Positions 44,866 through 53,693 are shown, numbered from the stretch's first letter. The stretch is 64,000 nt of DNA from Streptomyces sp. MUM 178J (GCF_022414575.1 NZ_JADWYQ010000031.1:1-64000); one strand, 5' to 3'. Notes: a model not told the origin generated them from the letters alone. Numbers and translations: made by a program.

Positions 44866-45200
44866 GAGAGGGGGCTCCTGTCACGGGGGAGTGGTCTGTG
44901 GGACCTCACCATCGTGTCGGCCGCCGAACCGCGGATCGTCACTCCCCGAGCCCGTTCCCGGGGCCCTCTCGAGTCTGACGGAACGCTCTGCTCCTCCTCC
45001 TTTGGGATGACGTTGTCCCTGGGGGCCGCCAACCGCCCTCTGGCGGCGACTTTCCGCCAACCACATATGCACCTGGTCATGGCCGATGGCGTGTTGCCTT
45101 CCGTGGCCGACGCCTCTGAGCTGGTCTGACGCCCCCTCAAACGTCAATAAAATAAGACAACATCGGGCCACTGTTCCGCCGTTCAAGCGATCTCTGCGGA
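44866..45200. other. Intergenic region upstream of ABC pair and bldA, no gene seen
   Basis: 335 nt between the divergent ABC ATPase gene and the tRNA. Frames here have no supported start or family. A short AT-rich patch (CAATAAAATAAGACAAC near 45145) stands out and may be part of the bldA upstream region. Confidence 0.6.
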
Positions 45201-45206
45201 TAGGCT
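45201..45206 (+). promoter_or_regulatory. -10 element of bldA
   Basis: TAGGCT at 45201-45206 predicts transcription near 45213 and a ~24-nt 5' leader. No good -35 is visible at 17-18 nt. Confidence 0.5.
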
Positions 45207-45236
45207 CGTAAGCCAACGCGGAGCCGCGCGCACCAC

Positions 45237-45321
45237 GCCCGGATGGTGGAACGCAGACACGGCGAGCTTAAACCTCGCTGGCCTTCAGGCCGTGCCGGTT
45301 CGAGTCCGGCTCCGGGCACCA
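45237..45321 (+). tRNA. bldA: tRNA-Leu (anticodon UAA), decodes UUA
   Basis: Acceptor arms GCCCGGA (45237-45243) and TCCGGGC (45311-45317), with ACC and then A completing an encoded CCA. The D arm contains TGGTGGAACGCAGAC. The anticodon stem GCGAG/CTCGC (45262-45266/45274-45278) encloses loop CTTAAAC, giving anticodon TAA at 45269-45271. There is a class II long variable arm, and the T loop is GGTTCGAGTCC. The tRNA for the rare UUA codon is the developmental regulator bldA in Streptomyces, needed for aerial growth and antibiotic production through TTA-containing genes. Two such genes are in this window (24008 and 61061). Confidence 0.95.
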
Positions 45322-45734
45322 TCCCCGCTACGCGTACATCCAGGACTTGATGAACAAGCACGGTGAGGTCACAAGCCACCATGTGGAACGGCGTCTCGGC
45401 GGGGCCGGAGACAGCTGGGAGCGCGGATCACCCAGCTCACGCGCGAGGGCCTGCTTGAAGTCGAGACGGCAGCGCCCCACCTCGGCAGCTTGCCGGCCAC
45501 GGACCCGCATGGCGGTGGTCCCGCCGGGGTTCTCGCCCGCGTGACCTCTGCGCGGTCAGGGACGGCATCTGCTCACCAGAGCGGGGTGCAGGACACGGAA
45601 CACCTCAGAAACCACGGACGGCCTCCACTTCCGAACCGGGCATGCCTGTCGGCCACACTGATCCACCCGAGGATCCCAGGATCCCCGACGGAGTCACTCG
45701 GTGGCGTGGAGGTGCAGGTCCTGGCACACCCGAG
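45322..45734. other. Intergenic region after bldA, no supported gene
   Basis: 413 nt. A short + strand stretch near 45422-45470 could read RITQLTREGLLEVET in one frame, resembling the end of a small regulator, but has no start or continuation. Otherwise nothing is recognised. It forms the left border of the lower-GC glycosyltransferase island. Confidence 0.5.
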
Positions 45735-46883
45735 TCACTTTGCCGCGGTCAGGTCCCCGTAGAGGTGTTCCCAGGATTTGGTGACGGCGTCGGGGCCGTA
45801 TTCAGCGGCCTTCTGCAGGGCGGCCCGGGAGAGGCTGCGGCGCAGCTCCTCGTCCTCGATGAGGCGGATGATGCCCGACGCCAAGGCTTCCACGTCCTGT
45901 TCGGCGACGAGTAGGCCGTCCACGCCATCGGAGACGAGTTCTCGTGGGCCGACCGGGCAGTTGAAACTGACCACGGGGAGGCCGCAGTTCATAGCCTCCA
46001 GCAGCACCATGCCGAAGCCCTCGGACTTGGAGCTCATCGCGAAGATGGAGCCCTTCGCGAGTTCCTCATCGAGCTTGCGTGTCGGGCCCATGAGGAAGAC
46101 GTGGTTGTACAGGTGCTTGGCGCGGATGGCTTTGCGAAGTGCTTCCAGCTCCGGGCCGTCCCCGTGGAAGCGCAGTGTCCAATCCGGGTGGGCTTCCACG
46201 ACTTGGCCGAACGCCTCGATCAGCTTGTCGATGCCCTTGTTGCCATCGAGCCGTCCGGCGCTGACGACCTGGGGCCGTGAGAGGTCGGTACGTGGGACGT
46301 CCAGGGAGTGCAGCGCGTTCGGGATGCGCTCGACGCGTACATGGGGGAACGACTGGGCGTAGGCAGCACGGTCCGCTTCGGTGAGGCAGACGATTGCATC
46401 CATCTTCACATAGGCGGCGTCGATGGCCTTGCGCCACTCGCCCTTATGCGTGGACAGACCCGCGTGCTCCTGGACGATCCGGACCAGCGACGGGTCCGTG
46501 AACTCGGCGATGACCAGGTTGATCGTGGGTCGGGTGCCGACCACGATCCGGTGCTCCAGACCGCGAAGGAAGCGGATCATCGCGCTGATGCGGCGACGAC
46601 TGTCCGCGTTCTTGGAGACGCCTGCCGGGAATCGATCATGCCAGGAGGTGTCCTCCGGGCCCTCGTATCGGTCCCAGTCCACGTATGAGCCGGATCGATT
46701 GTCCACGAGCGCGGTCACCTTCACCCGCGGGTCCAGCGGGAAGGGTGGCTCCTCGTGGTAGCGCAGCATGGTCGCGATCTCGACGTCGTGGCCGCGCTCG
46801 ACCATGGCGTTGGCCTGGTTGAATACGGTACGGACAGTACCGCCGACGCCGAACGCGTTGTAGATCAGGTAGGTCAGCTTCAT
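45735..46883 (-). CDS. GT4-family glycosyltransferase
   Basis: 382 residues, GT-B fold. The N-terminal glycine-rich loop is NAFGVGGTVRTVFNQANAMV. Middle motif SAGRLDGNKGIDKLIEAF marks the start of the C-terminal domain, and the retaining E-x7-E motif lies in SKSEGFGMVLLEAMNCGLPVV. It transfers a sugar from an activated nucleotide donor to a surface polymer. ATG 46883 overlaps the stop of the upstream gene (46880), so it is the last gene of a group with the two teichoic-acid-related genes. GC is visibly lower than in most of the window. Confidence 0.88.
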   Translation of the reverse strand: MKLTYLIYNAFGVGGTVRTVFNQANAMVERGHDVEIATMLRYHEEPPFPLDPRVKVTALVDNRSGSYVDWDRYEGPEDTSWHDRFPAGVSKNADSRRRISAMIRFLRGLEHRIVVGTRPTINLVIAEFTDPSLVRIVQEHAGLSTHKGEWRKAIDAAYVKMDAIVCLTEADRAAYAQSFPHVRVERIPNALHSLDVPRTDLSRPQVVSAGRLDGNKGIDKLIEAFGQVVEAHPDWTLRFHGDGPELEALRKAIRAKHLYNHVFLMGPTRKLDEELAKGSIFAMSSKSEGFGMVLLEAMNCGLPVVSFNCPVGPRELVSDGVDGLLVAEQDVEALASGIIRLIEDEELRRSLSRAALQKAAEYGPDAVTKSWEHLYGDLTAAK

Positions 46884-47458
46884 GCGGCGCTCCGGTTGGC
46901 GTCGTCGCGTCGGGCGCAGCGTATGGAAAGGTCGTCGCCATCGGTGTAGTACGGCAGCACGGCGACCCCTGCCTTGTACTGCTCGGGAAACTTCACGATC
47001 TGCTTCTTACCCGGCATGTCGTCGTGGTGGCGGCCTACACGAAGTGTCAGCTTCTTACCACCTCGCGCCGCGACCAAATGCAGGTCCCAGAGCTCGCGGG
47101 GCAGCGCGTCCCAGACAGCCAGGTCGCGGACGGCCACGACTGTCTCGAAGTGCGCCCCGTCGCTGACGACGGGGAAGTACAGCCGACGCGGGGTGGGGCG
47201 CGAAGTGCGGGTCACACTGTGAATGAGGCGGTTTGTGAGCCGTTTGACGCCGGACTGGGCGGGGACCTCAGGCCGTTCGCGGGAGGTGAGACGCAACGTC
47301 CAGGACTTGTCCACGGGGGCGTCGTCCGGCATCCCGCCGGTGAAAACCGTCCCGAGGATACGGATGTGACCGTCGCGCGGCCAGACCCGTCTGATTTCAG
47401 CGTGGGGCCGTTCCCCGGCACTGGCTTGCATGGCCACCTTCTCTTCTGTTCCTGTCAT
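46880..47458 (-). CDS. Beta-rich protein of teichoic-acid gene cluster, unknown function
   Basis: 192 residues from ATG 47458 (GGGGGG 7 nt upstream). No signal or TM. The sequence alternates strands (HIRILGTVFTGGMPDD, SWTLRLTSRERPE, RLYFPVVSDGAHFETVV, LWDLHLVAARGGKKLTLRVG), suggesting a beta-sandwich. Similar proteins sit next to TagF/GT2 fusion genes in streptomycetes, where they are labelled 'transferase'. A role in polymer assembly is inferred from position only. Coupled by a 4-bp overlap to the GT4 gene. Confidence 0.6.
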   Translation of the reverse strand: MTGTEEKVAMQASAGERPHAEIRRVWPRDGHIRILGTVFTGGMPDDAPVDKSWTLRLTSRERPEVPAQSGVKRLTNRLIHSVTRTSRPTPRRLYFPVVSDGAHFETVVAVRDLAVWDALPRELWDLHLVAARGGKKLTLRVGRHHDDMPGKKQIVKFPEQYKAGVAVLPYYTDGDDLSIRCARRDDANRSAA

Positions 47459-47596
47459 TGGCTTACCCCCCGGAGGGGGAGACGAGAGGCCAGGCAAGGC
47501 AGCGGCACCAGTCCGCTTCATTCCGCCAGGCTCACCGAGGGGGCAGGACGGGAGTTTGTGCACGCACATGCCAAGGCTGTCAACTTCTCGGTACCG

Positions 47597-47631
47597 AGCG
47601 TCGGCGCGCTCAATAGTTGCGCGCCGACGCT
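47597..47631 (-). terminator. Terminator after the GT2-TagF fusion gene
   Basis: Perfect 13-bp arms AGCGTCGGCGCGC (47597-47609) and GCGCGCCGACGCT (47619-47631) with a 9-nt loop, 12 nt after the stop of the minus-strand gene. It separates that gene from the downstream two-gene unit. Confidence 0.75.
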
Positions 47632-47642
47632 CCGACCGGGAT

Positions 47643-49910
47643 CTACGCGGCCCTGGACTGCCCGACCGCAGGCTCCTTCATGCTTTCCGCCTGGGCGGCC
47701 GTTGGCGACGGGGCCGGCGTCCGCTCGTCCAACGGCACGACCGGCAGCTTCTCTGCCGGCTCACCCAGCAGGATCTGTCGTATGACGCGCTCGGACGCCC
47801 GGCCGTCGTCGTACTCGCAGAACTTACGGCGGAAGGAGCCTCGTAGGGCATCGGACCGCTCATCCTTCCAGGCGCCGCTGACGAATATGTCGTGCAGTTC
47901 GTCCTGAGTGCGCGCGACGTGGCCGGGCGGCTCCTCCAGGAGGTCGAAGTACACACCGCGGGAGACCGTGTACGCGTCCCAGTCGTTGGCATAGATCACG
48001 ATCGGCCGGTCGAGGTTGGCGTAATCGAACATCATGGACGAGTAGTCCGCCAGCAGCACGTCCGCGGCGAGCTGCAGCTCCTCCGAGGACGTATGGGAGG
48101 TGACGTCGATGACACGGGCCGAGGCCTGCAATGCCTGCAGCTCCGGCGTCTGTTCGTAGAAGTGATGGCCTCGCATGAGCACCACGAACCCATCACCAAG
48201 GGTGTCGGTGAGGCGGGCGAGGTCGAGCTGGGGGACGAAGCCTGTGGTGTAGTCCCGGTGAGTCGGCGCGTAGAGAACGGCGATTTTTCCCTGAGGAATG
48301 CCGAGCTCATCCCGAAGGCGACGGACGTCGTCGGCAGTCGAGTTGTAGAAGACATCGTTGCGGGGGTAACCGCTCTCCAACGGTGCGAAGGAGCACGGAA
48401 AGGCCTGCTCCCAGATTTCTGAGGAGAACCGGTTGGAGGAGATGCAGAAATCCCAACGGTCCGATCGCTGCAGGAGCTTCCTGAAGTTCGTGCCCTTGGC
48501 TGCGACCGGGTAGGGCAGCATGTGGATGCCCATGCGCTTGAGCGGCGTACCGTGCTGCGTCTGCACGTGGACGGTGCCGGGCCGCTTGACGAAGCGGTCC
48601 TCGAAGTTGACGTTGTTGAAGAAGTACTTGGCGCGCGCCATGACCTCCCAGTACCTCGCGGTCCCCGGGATCACGAAATCGGTGCCCGGTGGGAGCTTCT
48701 TCACCTCGTCCTGCTTGGCGACCACCACACCCTTGATGTGGGGAGCTATCTCCTTGGCCTTGGCATGCAACGCAGCGGGGTTGCACACGTAACCCCGGCC
48801 CCAGTAGGCCGAGTAGACGGCCAGATTCTCGTCGATGGGCTGCTTGAGCGCAGCTTCGTAATGGCGATCCAGGCGCTTGCCGGCAACCTTCTTCCGGCTG
48901 GCGCGGACAGTCTTGCGGACCTTGCGTCGACCTTGGTTGGCCACCTTCAAAGTCTGGTAGACCGGGTAGGCGCCGCGCGCGATCAGCGCGTGCCGGAGGC
49001 CGGTATGTCCGTCGGGTCGCACATAGTCCGCCGGCAGATAGCGTCGATAGTGACGATGTGCCAGAGCGAAGAACTCGGACCGCAGTTCGTTGGGCACTCG
49101 GTTGCTCTTCGCCAAGATGGCGATGAAGTGGTCGATCATCTTGGTGAAGAGTCGAGCCCGCCACTCCGCGAGAGACGGGTCGCTGTCCATGAACGTGAAG
49201 ACCCGCTCGTACTGGTCGAAGATGTCGAAGTGCTTGCGACTGACAGTGCGAAGAATGTTGCCCTGGCGACGCTGGCGGTAGTGGACGACAACGTGGTCCA
49301 GGGCGGCGATCCGGTCGGCCGACATCAGGACTGGGAAGGTCCAGGGAGTGTCTTCGTAGTACCCCGGCGGGAATTGGAAGCCGCGCTGCTCAACGAAGTC
49401 GCGCCGGTAGACCTTGTTCCATACCACCATGAGCAGGTTGAGGAACTCCGGCCGCTGCTTTGCTGTGAAGACCTCCGGTCCCTCCATCTGAAAGACTGAG
49501 GCCAGGCTGTTGCGGGTCGCCGCGCCCCACCAGAATGTGCGCGCGTAGTCGAAGATCAGAACGTCCGGGTCGGAGGTCTGCGCCAGTCGGTCCGCTATGA
49601 GCTGCAGCGAGCCAGGTGTGAGCGTGTCGTCGCTGTCGAGGAAGAACAGGTAGTCGCCGCGCGCGATCTCCATCCCCGCGTTCCGCGCCCGACCCAGGCC
49701 CACATTCTCGGGCAGGTGCAGTGCCCGGACCCTCTCGTCGGCCTCGGCGTATTCGTCCACGATCTCTCCGCAGCGATCAGGCGAGCGGTCGTTGACGGCG
49801 ATTACCTCGATGTCACGGAAGGACTGCTCAAGGATGGAATCGAGGCACTCCCGCAAGAAGGACTGCACTTGGTAAATCGGCACAATCACGCTGATACGCG
49901 GCTTCGACAC
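47643..49910 (-). CDS. Bifunctional GT2 glycosyltransferase / CDP-glycerol glycerophosphotransferase (TagF-like)
   Basis: 755 residues. Residues ~3-230 are a GT2 domain: RISVIVPIYQVQSFLRECLD, VNDRSPDRCG, NVGLGRARNAGMEIARGD, FFLDSDDT. Residues ~370-715 are a glycerophosphotransferase domain with QTQHGTPLKRMG, LYAPTHRDYTTGF and ADVLLADYSSMMFDYANLDR. Such fusions build poly(glycerol-phosphate) or glycosylated teichoic acid at the membrane. GTG 49910 (VSKPRISV) is chosen by the fold start and a GGAAG site; the longer frame to 50054 is low quality. Lower GC than the flanks suggests acquisition by transfer. Confidence 0.88.
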   Translation of the reverse strand: MSKPRISVIVPIYQVQSFLRECLDSILEQSFRDIEVIAVNDRSPDRCGEIVDEYAEADERVRALHLPENVGLGRARNAGMEIARGDYLFFLDSDDTLTPGSLQLIADRLAQTSDPDVLIFDYARTFWWGAATRNSLASVFQMEGPEVFTAKQRPEFLNLLMVVWNKVYRRDFVEQRGFQFPPGYYEDTPWTFPVLMSADRIAALDHVVVHYRQRRQGNILRTVSRKHFDIFDQYERVFTFMDSDPSLAEWRARLFTKMIDHFIAILAKSNRVPNELRSEFFALAHRHYRRYLPADYVRPDGHTGLRHALIARGAYPVYQTLKVANQGRRKVRKTVRASRKKVAGKRLDRHYEAALKQPIDENLAVYSAYWGRGYVCNPAALHAKAKEIAPHIKGVVVAKQDEVKKLPPGTDFVIPGTARYWEVMARAKYFFNNVNFEDRFVKRPGTVHVQTQHGTPLKRMGIHMLPYPVAAKGTNFRKLLQRSDRWDFCISSNRFSSEIWEQAFPCSFAPLESGYPRNDVFYNSTADDVRRLRDELGIPQGKIAVLYAPTHRDYTTGFVPQLDLARLTDTLGDGFVVLMRGHHFYEQTPELQALQASARVIDVTSHTSSEELQLAADVLLADYSSMMFDYANLDRPIVIYANDWDAYTVSRGVYFDLLEEPPGHVARTQDELHDIFVSGAWKDERSDALRGSFRRKFCEYDDGRASERVIRQILLGEPAEKLPVVPLDERTPAPSPTAAQAESMKEPAVGQSRAA

Positions 49911-50926
49911 GCCCTGCTCTTCCAATCCTTTGACCGCACTGGTTCGCTGTCCGAGGCCGGGTCCGGTCCGGGTCCGGGGCCTGAGTTTTCCGTCATCCGA
50001 AGGCCTGAAGGGGCAGGCGCGTGGTTGACAGATGAGGTAGGATACACTGACCAACAGCTCGTATGTCAGGCGCAGAATCTGACGCCTCGTCTCACAGGTC
50101 CGGCGGACCTGTGACGTGAATCATGACTTCGGAGCTGGCGGTGATGGTCTCGTAGTCGGGGACGAGACGGCGGTGCACCCTTTCAGATCGTGAAACCCCG
50201 AGGTCGCAGGCTTCTGTAATCGATCCGGTGAGAATGGCGCGGTTCTGGCCAGCGGTCTTCTCGGCGGCAGCGGTTCCCTGGATGGCCGCGGGTGTCTTGG
50301 GAGAAGTCTCACGCTCTGGGGGCGATCCCATCGTCGCGCAGGCTGAGTGACGACTGTCCCGTAACTCCTGGCCGTGTTGCGCGCGTCCACCATCGTCGAC
50401 CAGGACGGCCGGGCGGTCCTGAGCTTCGGGCGCAAGGGCGCGGGGAACGGCCACCGCTCTCGCTCTGGCCGCCTGGTGCGACCTCCTTCTCCTTGCCGGT
50501 GACCGCGTGTTCGTCCGGCCCGACGGTGACAGCGGGGTCGACTCGCTGCCGTGGCCACAGACGTCAACGGCCCACGGTCAAGGCGGACCAGCCTCCCTGG
50601 CGAGGAGTTGCTCGGGTCCGGTTCTATCAGCCAGGTCACAGCATCGCGGCAGGTCATGAGAGGCGGCGGATCAGATTCGAACCCGACTTCGGGCACTCGC
50701 CCTGTCCGAATTAGTCCGATATAGGCAATTCGTTCGTGTGTGCGGAGTATGTCCGGCTCTACTCCGCCTGGCAGATCGTGATGTGACTGTTCGCATGTTT
50801 GCGCGGATACGCGCGTGCATCCGCCCGGTGGATCGGGCAGAGTTCCTACGCGAGCAGGAGGGTGGGACTTTTGCCTACCCATTACTCTTGGCGTAAGGCC
50901 GCGCAGGGTGGCCATGGAGGAGTGAG
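49911..50926. other. 1-kb intergenic region with no supported gene
   Basis: Both strands have open frames but none has a ribosome site plus a recognisable domain. CTGTCCCGTAACTCC near 50350 looks like an IS-end type sequence without a visible partner, and GTCGGGTTCGAATC on the minus strand near 50680 resembles a tRNA T-arm but cannot be folded into a tRNA. It probably contains remnants at the right border of the low-GC island, plus the promoter for 50927. Confidence 0.5.
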
Positions 50927-51811
50927 ATGAGGAGCAGCAACCCGGTCTTCTCGCGACGGGGGTTCAGCCGGGACAACGGCTACGCGGGCTTCAACACGGC
51001 GCAGCAGGCCGGGCCGGCCAATCCCTACGCGCAGGGCGGCGGCGCCAACCCGTACGCGGCCGACGCGACCAACCCGTACGCCGCCAACCCCTACGCGCCG
51101 CAGGGCGGCGTCCAGGGCGCCCCGCCGATGGCGCCGCCGCAGACGGACCGCATGACGATGGACGACGTCGTCATGCGTACGGGCATGACGCTCGGCACCG
51201 TCATCGTCGGCGCCGTCCTCGGCTGGATCTACCTGACCGACGAGCGCTTCGGCCTGGCCATCGGCGCCATGCTCATCGCGATGGTGCTCGGCCTGGTCCA
51301 GTCGTTCAAGCGCAGGCCCTCGCCGCCGCTGATCCTGGCGTACGCGGCCTTCGAGGGTCTTTTCCTGGGCGCGATCAGCAACTTCGTGGACCGGTTCGTC
51401 GCCCCGGGCGCGGCCATGCAGGCCGTGCTGGGCACGATGGCCGTCTTCGTGACCATGCTGGTGCTGTACAAGACCCGGATCGTCCGGGTCACCCAGCGGT
51501 TCGTCCGCTATCTGATGATCGCCACGATGGGCTTCCTGCTGCTCACCGCCGTGAACCTGCTGTTCATGGTGTTCGGCGGCGGTGACGGCCTGGGCTTCCG
51601 CAGCGGCGGCCTCGGCATCCTGTTCGGCGTCGTCGGTGTGCTGCTGGGCGCGTTCTTCCTGGCGCTGGACTTCAAGCAGGTCGAGGACGGCGTGGCGTAC
51701 GGCGCTCCGCGCGAGGAGTCGTGGCTGGCGGCGTTCGGCCTCACCATGACCCTGGTGTGGATCTACCTGGAGATGCTGCGGCTGATCGCGATTCTGCAGG
51801 GCGACGACTGA
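50927..51811 (+). CDS. Bax inhibitor-1 / YccA-family membrane protein
   Basis: 294 residues. An N-terminal ~85-residue cytoplasmic segment with repeated NPYA motifs (ANPYAADATNPYAANPYAP) is followed by seven TM segments from TGMTLGTVIVGAVLGWIYL to LTMTLVWIYLEMLRLIAIL, the UPF0005/BI-1 pattern. Bacterial members are proposed pH- or Ca2+-dependent channels or protease regulators. ATG 50927 follows GGAGGAG by 4 nt. Monocistronic with a strong terminator. Confidence 0.88.
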   Translation: MRSSNPVFSRRGFSRDNGYAGFNTAQQAGPANPYAQGGGANPYAADATNPYAANPYAPQGGVQGAPPMAPPQTDRMTMDDVVMRTGMTLGTVIVGAVLGWIYLTDERFGLAIGAMLIAMVLGLVQSFKRRPSPPLILAYAAFEGLFLGAISNFVDRFVAPGAAMQAVLGTMAVFVTMLVLYKTRIVRVTQRFVRYLMIATMGFLLLTAVNLLFMVFGGGDGLGFRSGGLGILFGVVGVLLGAFFLALDFKQVEDGVAYGAPREESWLAAFGLTMTLVWIYLEMLRLIAILQGDD

Positions 51812-51859
51812 CGGCGGACGTCTCACACCTGATGCCCGGGGCTCCGGGCGCCAGGCATC

Positions 51860-51896
51860 GGAAGGGCCCGCGGGGGCGATCCCCGCGGGCCCTTCC
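51860..51896 (+). terminator. Terminator after BI-1 gene
   Basis: Perfect 16-bp arms 51860-51875 (GGAAGGGCCCGCGGGG) and 51881-51896 with a 5-nt loop GCGAT, 49 nt after the stop. It also lies downstream of the convergent DUF4287 gene and may act in both directions. Confidence 0.9.
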
Positions 51897-51945
51897 CGTT
51901 TGCTTCCTTCTCGCTGGAGGGGGCTTGCTGTGAGGGTTTCCGTTG

Positions 51946-52176
51946 CTAGAGGAGCTTGCGCGCGGCGCGCCTCAGGTCGTACTCGTGGATGATCGCTTTG
52001 GCGTGGCCGTAGGCGAGGTTGTGCTCGCTCCGCAGCCAGCTCACCTTCTCCTCGAACCGGAAGAGGGACGGGCCTTCGTCGACGGTGCGGAGCCAGTCGG
52101 AGATCTCACGACCGGTGCATTGGGGGATGCGTGCGAGCAAATTGCGATGGGTCTCTTCGGAGAAGACTTGGGACAT
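51946..52176 (-). CDS. DUF4287 protein
   Basis: 76 residues from ATG 52176 with GGAGG 5 nt upstream. Contains the DUF4287 pattern REISDWLRTVDEGPSL and VSWLRSEHNLAYGHAKAII, a small all-helical domain of unknown function. Divergent from the gene at 52275. Confidence 0.8.
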   Translation of the reverse strand: MSQVFSEETHRNLLARIPQCTGREISDWLRTVDEGPSLFRFEEKVSWLRSEHNLAYGHAKAIIHEYDLRRAARKLL

Positions 52177-52237
52177 CGGCGCCTCCGGACGCTCTGCGCA
52201 TTGGTCCTTCACGCCACCGTGCCTGAGGGTTCGCATA

Positions 52238-52268
52238 TTGGCAACAGTCTGGTGCGGGCGCATAGGGT
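52238..52268 (+). promoter_or_regulatory. Promoter of leaderless gene at 52275
   Basis: TTGGCA (52238-52243), a 19-nt spacer, TAGGGT (52263-52268), 6 nt before the GTG start: a leaderless arrangement. Confidence 0.55.
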
Positions 52269-52274
52269 CACGGT

Positions 52275-52595
52275 GTGCTGGATGTGACTGAGCTGGAGCA
52301 GGCCGTGGATCACCTCGCGGAGCGCCTCCGGGCCGCGCCGCAGAGCCGTCTGCAGCGCGGAGCGGCCGCGGAGGGCCTGGCACTGGCCAGGGACTTGTCG
52401 GTGCGCGCACAGCGTCTGGAGGCCCCGGACAGCGAGCCTCGGGTCATGCCGGACGCGGGGGTGTTCGCAGTCGCGGACCAGCTGACGGTGGCGGGCCGGG
52501 ATTTGGCCGAAGCGCTGCGGGGCGCGGGTGCCGGGGGCGTGCTTGCAGAGGCGGTGGCGCGGGTGCGGGAGGCGGCGGCGAGGGCGGGGCTGTAG
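52275..52595 (+). CDS. Small helical protein, unknown function
   Basis: 106 residues, Ala/Leu/Arg/Glu-rich and predicted mostly helical (LEQAVDHLAERLRAAPQS; LAEAVARVREAAARAG). No signal, TM or catalytic motif. Codon use is typical of a real gene and the GTG sits at the expected start of transcription of a good promoter. No family recognised. Confidence 0.65.
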   Translation: MLDVTELEQAVDHLAERLRAAPQSRLQRGAAAEGLALARDLSVRAQRLEAPDSEPRVMPDAGVFAVADQLTVAGRDLAEALRGAGAGGVLAEAVARVREAAARAGL

Positions 52596-52596
52596 T

Positions 52597-52661
52597 TCAG
52601 CCCCTCCGGCGATTGACGAGCACATCAGGCCTCGCGGGCCTTTGAGGCGCGGAGCCCCCGG
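52597..52661. repeat. Streptomyces REP-like intergenic element
   Basis: CAGCCCCTCCGGCGATTGA, then a spacer, then TTTGAGGCGCGGAGCCCCC: the pattern of the dispersed CCCCTCCGGCGATTGAGG element found between many Streptomyces genes. Related copies are at 62570-62730. Confidence 0.6.
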
Positions 52662-52662
52662 G

Positions 52663-53544
52663 TCACAGGGAGGCGATCACGCGGTCCGCCAGGATGTACA
52701 CGCTGTCGTCGCCGCACGCGAACGTCAGCGCGTACGCGCCGGAGACGCCCGAGCCTCCGAGCAGGACCGGTGCGTCACCGTCCCGCAGCGCGTCGGCGAG
52801 CCGCTCGGCGGTCTCCCGGTGGCCGGGGGTCATGCACAGCGTCGTGCCGTCGGCGAAGACGTAGACATCGAGGGTGCCGAGCGGGCCGGGCCGCACGTCC
52901 GCCAGCTCGGCGCGGGTCTCGGCCAGCTCCTCCAGTCGCGCCACCGTGCGCTCGTGGTCGGTGACCACCGGAGTCTGGACCGGTACGAAGTCGGGGTGCG
53001 ACGGGTGGCGGCGGCGTGCGGCCGCCAGCTCGGGGGAGTCCTCGGCGAACTCCGTCACCTCGGGCTGGTCCTCGATCGCCTCGGCGGGGTCAAAGCTCAC
53101 GGCGTCAAAATCCACGGCCTCAAGACCCGCGAAGTCCGCCTGACGCGGCACATAGAACGGCGGGAGCTCCTCACCGGGGCCGGACACCCCGCCGAGCAGG
53201 GAAGGCGCGTCCGCCGCGTCCCGGGCCTCCTGCGCCGCCCAGAAGGCGCGCGCCTCGGCCAGCTCGCGTTCGCGCTCCTCGGCCAGCGCCTCGGCGACGG
53301 CGGCCCGTATCTCTGCCGCGGGCTCGGCGGGCTCGGCGCTGCGGACGGTCTGTCTGGGCACGACGGCGGCGGCCGAGGCGGCGGAGTCCTGCCCCTCGGC
53401 GGCGCCCGCCGCCCGGGTCTCGGCCAGCTCCGTGCGCAGAGCGGCGACCTGGGTGCGCAGCCCGTGTGCGGCGTGCAGGGCGGCGGCGCCCACGGCCGTG
53501 GCAGCGGCCGTGGTGAGCAGCAGGGCAAGGGACATGGCGCTCAC
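52663..53544 (-). CDS. Membrane-anchored protein with coiled coil, unknown function
   Basis: 293 residues from GTG 53544 (GGGAG 7 nt upstream; ATG 53535 is an alternative). One N-terminal TM (SLALLLTTAAATAVGAAAL), then a coiled coil (AALRTELAETRA), an Ala/Glu helix (RAAVAEALAEERERELAEAR), an acidic linker and a C-terminal ~80-residue globular part (LDVYVFADGTTLCMTPGHRE...FACGDDSVYILADRV). No recognised domain. TGACGT-N17-CATAGT upstream may be its promoter. Confidence 0.7.
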   Translation of the reverse strand: MSAMSLALLLTTAAATAVGAAALHAAHGLRTQVAALRTELAETRAAGAAEGQDSAASAAAVVPRQTVRSAEPAEPAAEIRAAVAEALAEERERELAEARAFWAAQEARDAADAPSLLGGVSGPGEELPPFYVPRQADFAGLEAVDFDAVSFDPAEAIEDQPEVTEFAEDSPELAAARRRHPSHPDFVPVQTPVVTDHERTVARLEELAETRAELADVRPGPLGTLDVYVFADGTTLCMTPGHRETAERLADALRDGDAPVLLGGSGVSGAYALTFACGDDSVYILADRVIASL

Positions 53545-53693
53545 GGACGTACTCCCGGTTTCGATCGATCCCCCGACTTCCTACATCAGCTTGTCGTGGG
53601 ACTATGCCAGCTGTCAGTGCATTACGTCACGAACCGGACAGGCTATGCGCCTCGCCCGTTCCCCCGGTAACACGCTGACCTGGGAAAACGATG

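Noticed and set aside
45347..45544. Short + strand frame after bldA
   Set aside because: No ribosome site, no family and inconsistent codon bias; a better-looking peptide appears only briefly in another frame.
50660..50695. Minus-strand GTCGGGTTCGAATC resembling a tRNA T-arm at the right border of the low-GC island
   Set aside because: The 3' half cannot pair to close a T stem and no acceptor or anticodon arm is present; at most a fragment, not reported as tRNA or att site.
50121..50915. 264-codon minus-strand frame between the TagF fusion and the BI-1 gene
   Set aside because: Low-complexity Arg/Pro/Ser translation typical of a shadow frame in GC-rich non-coding DNA; no start site or domain.
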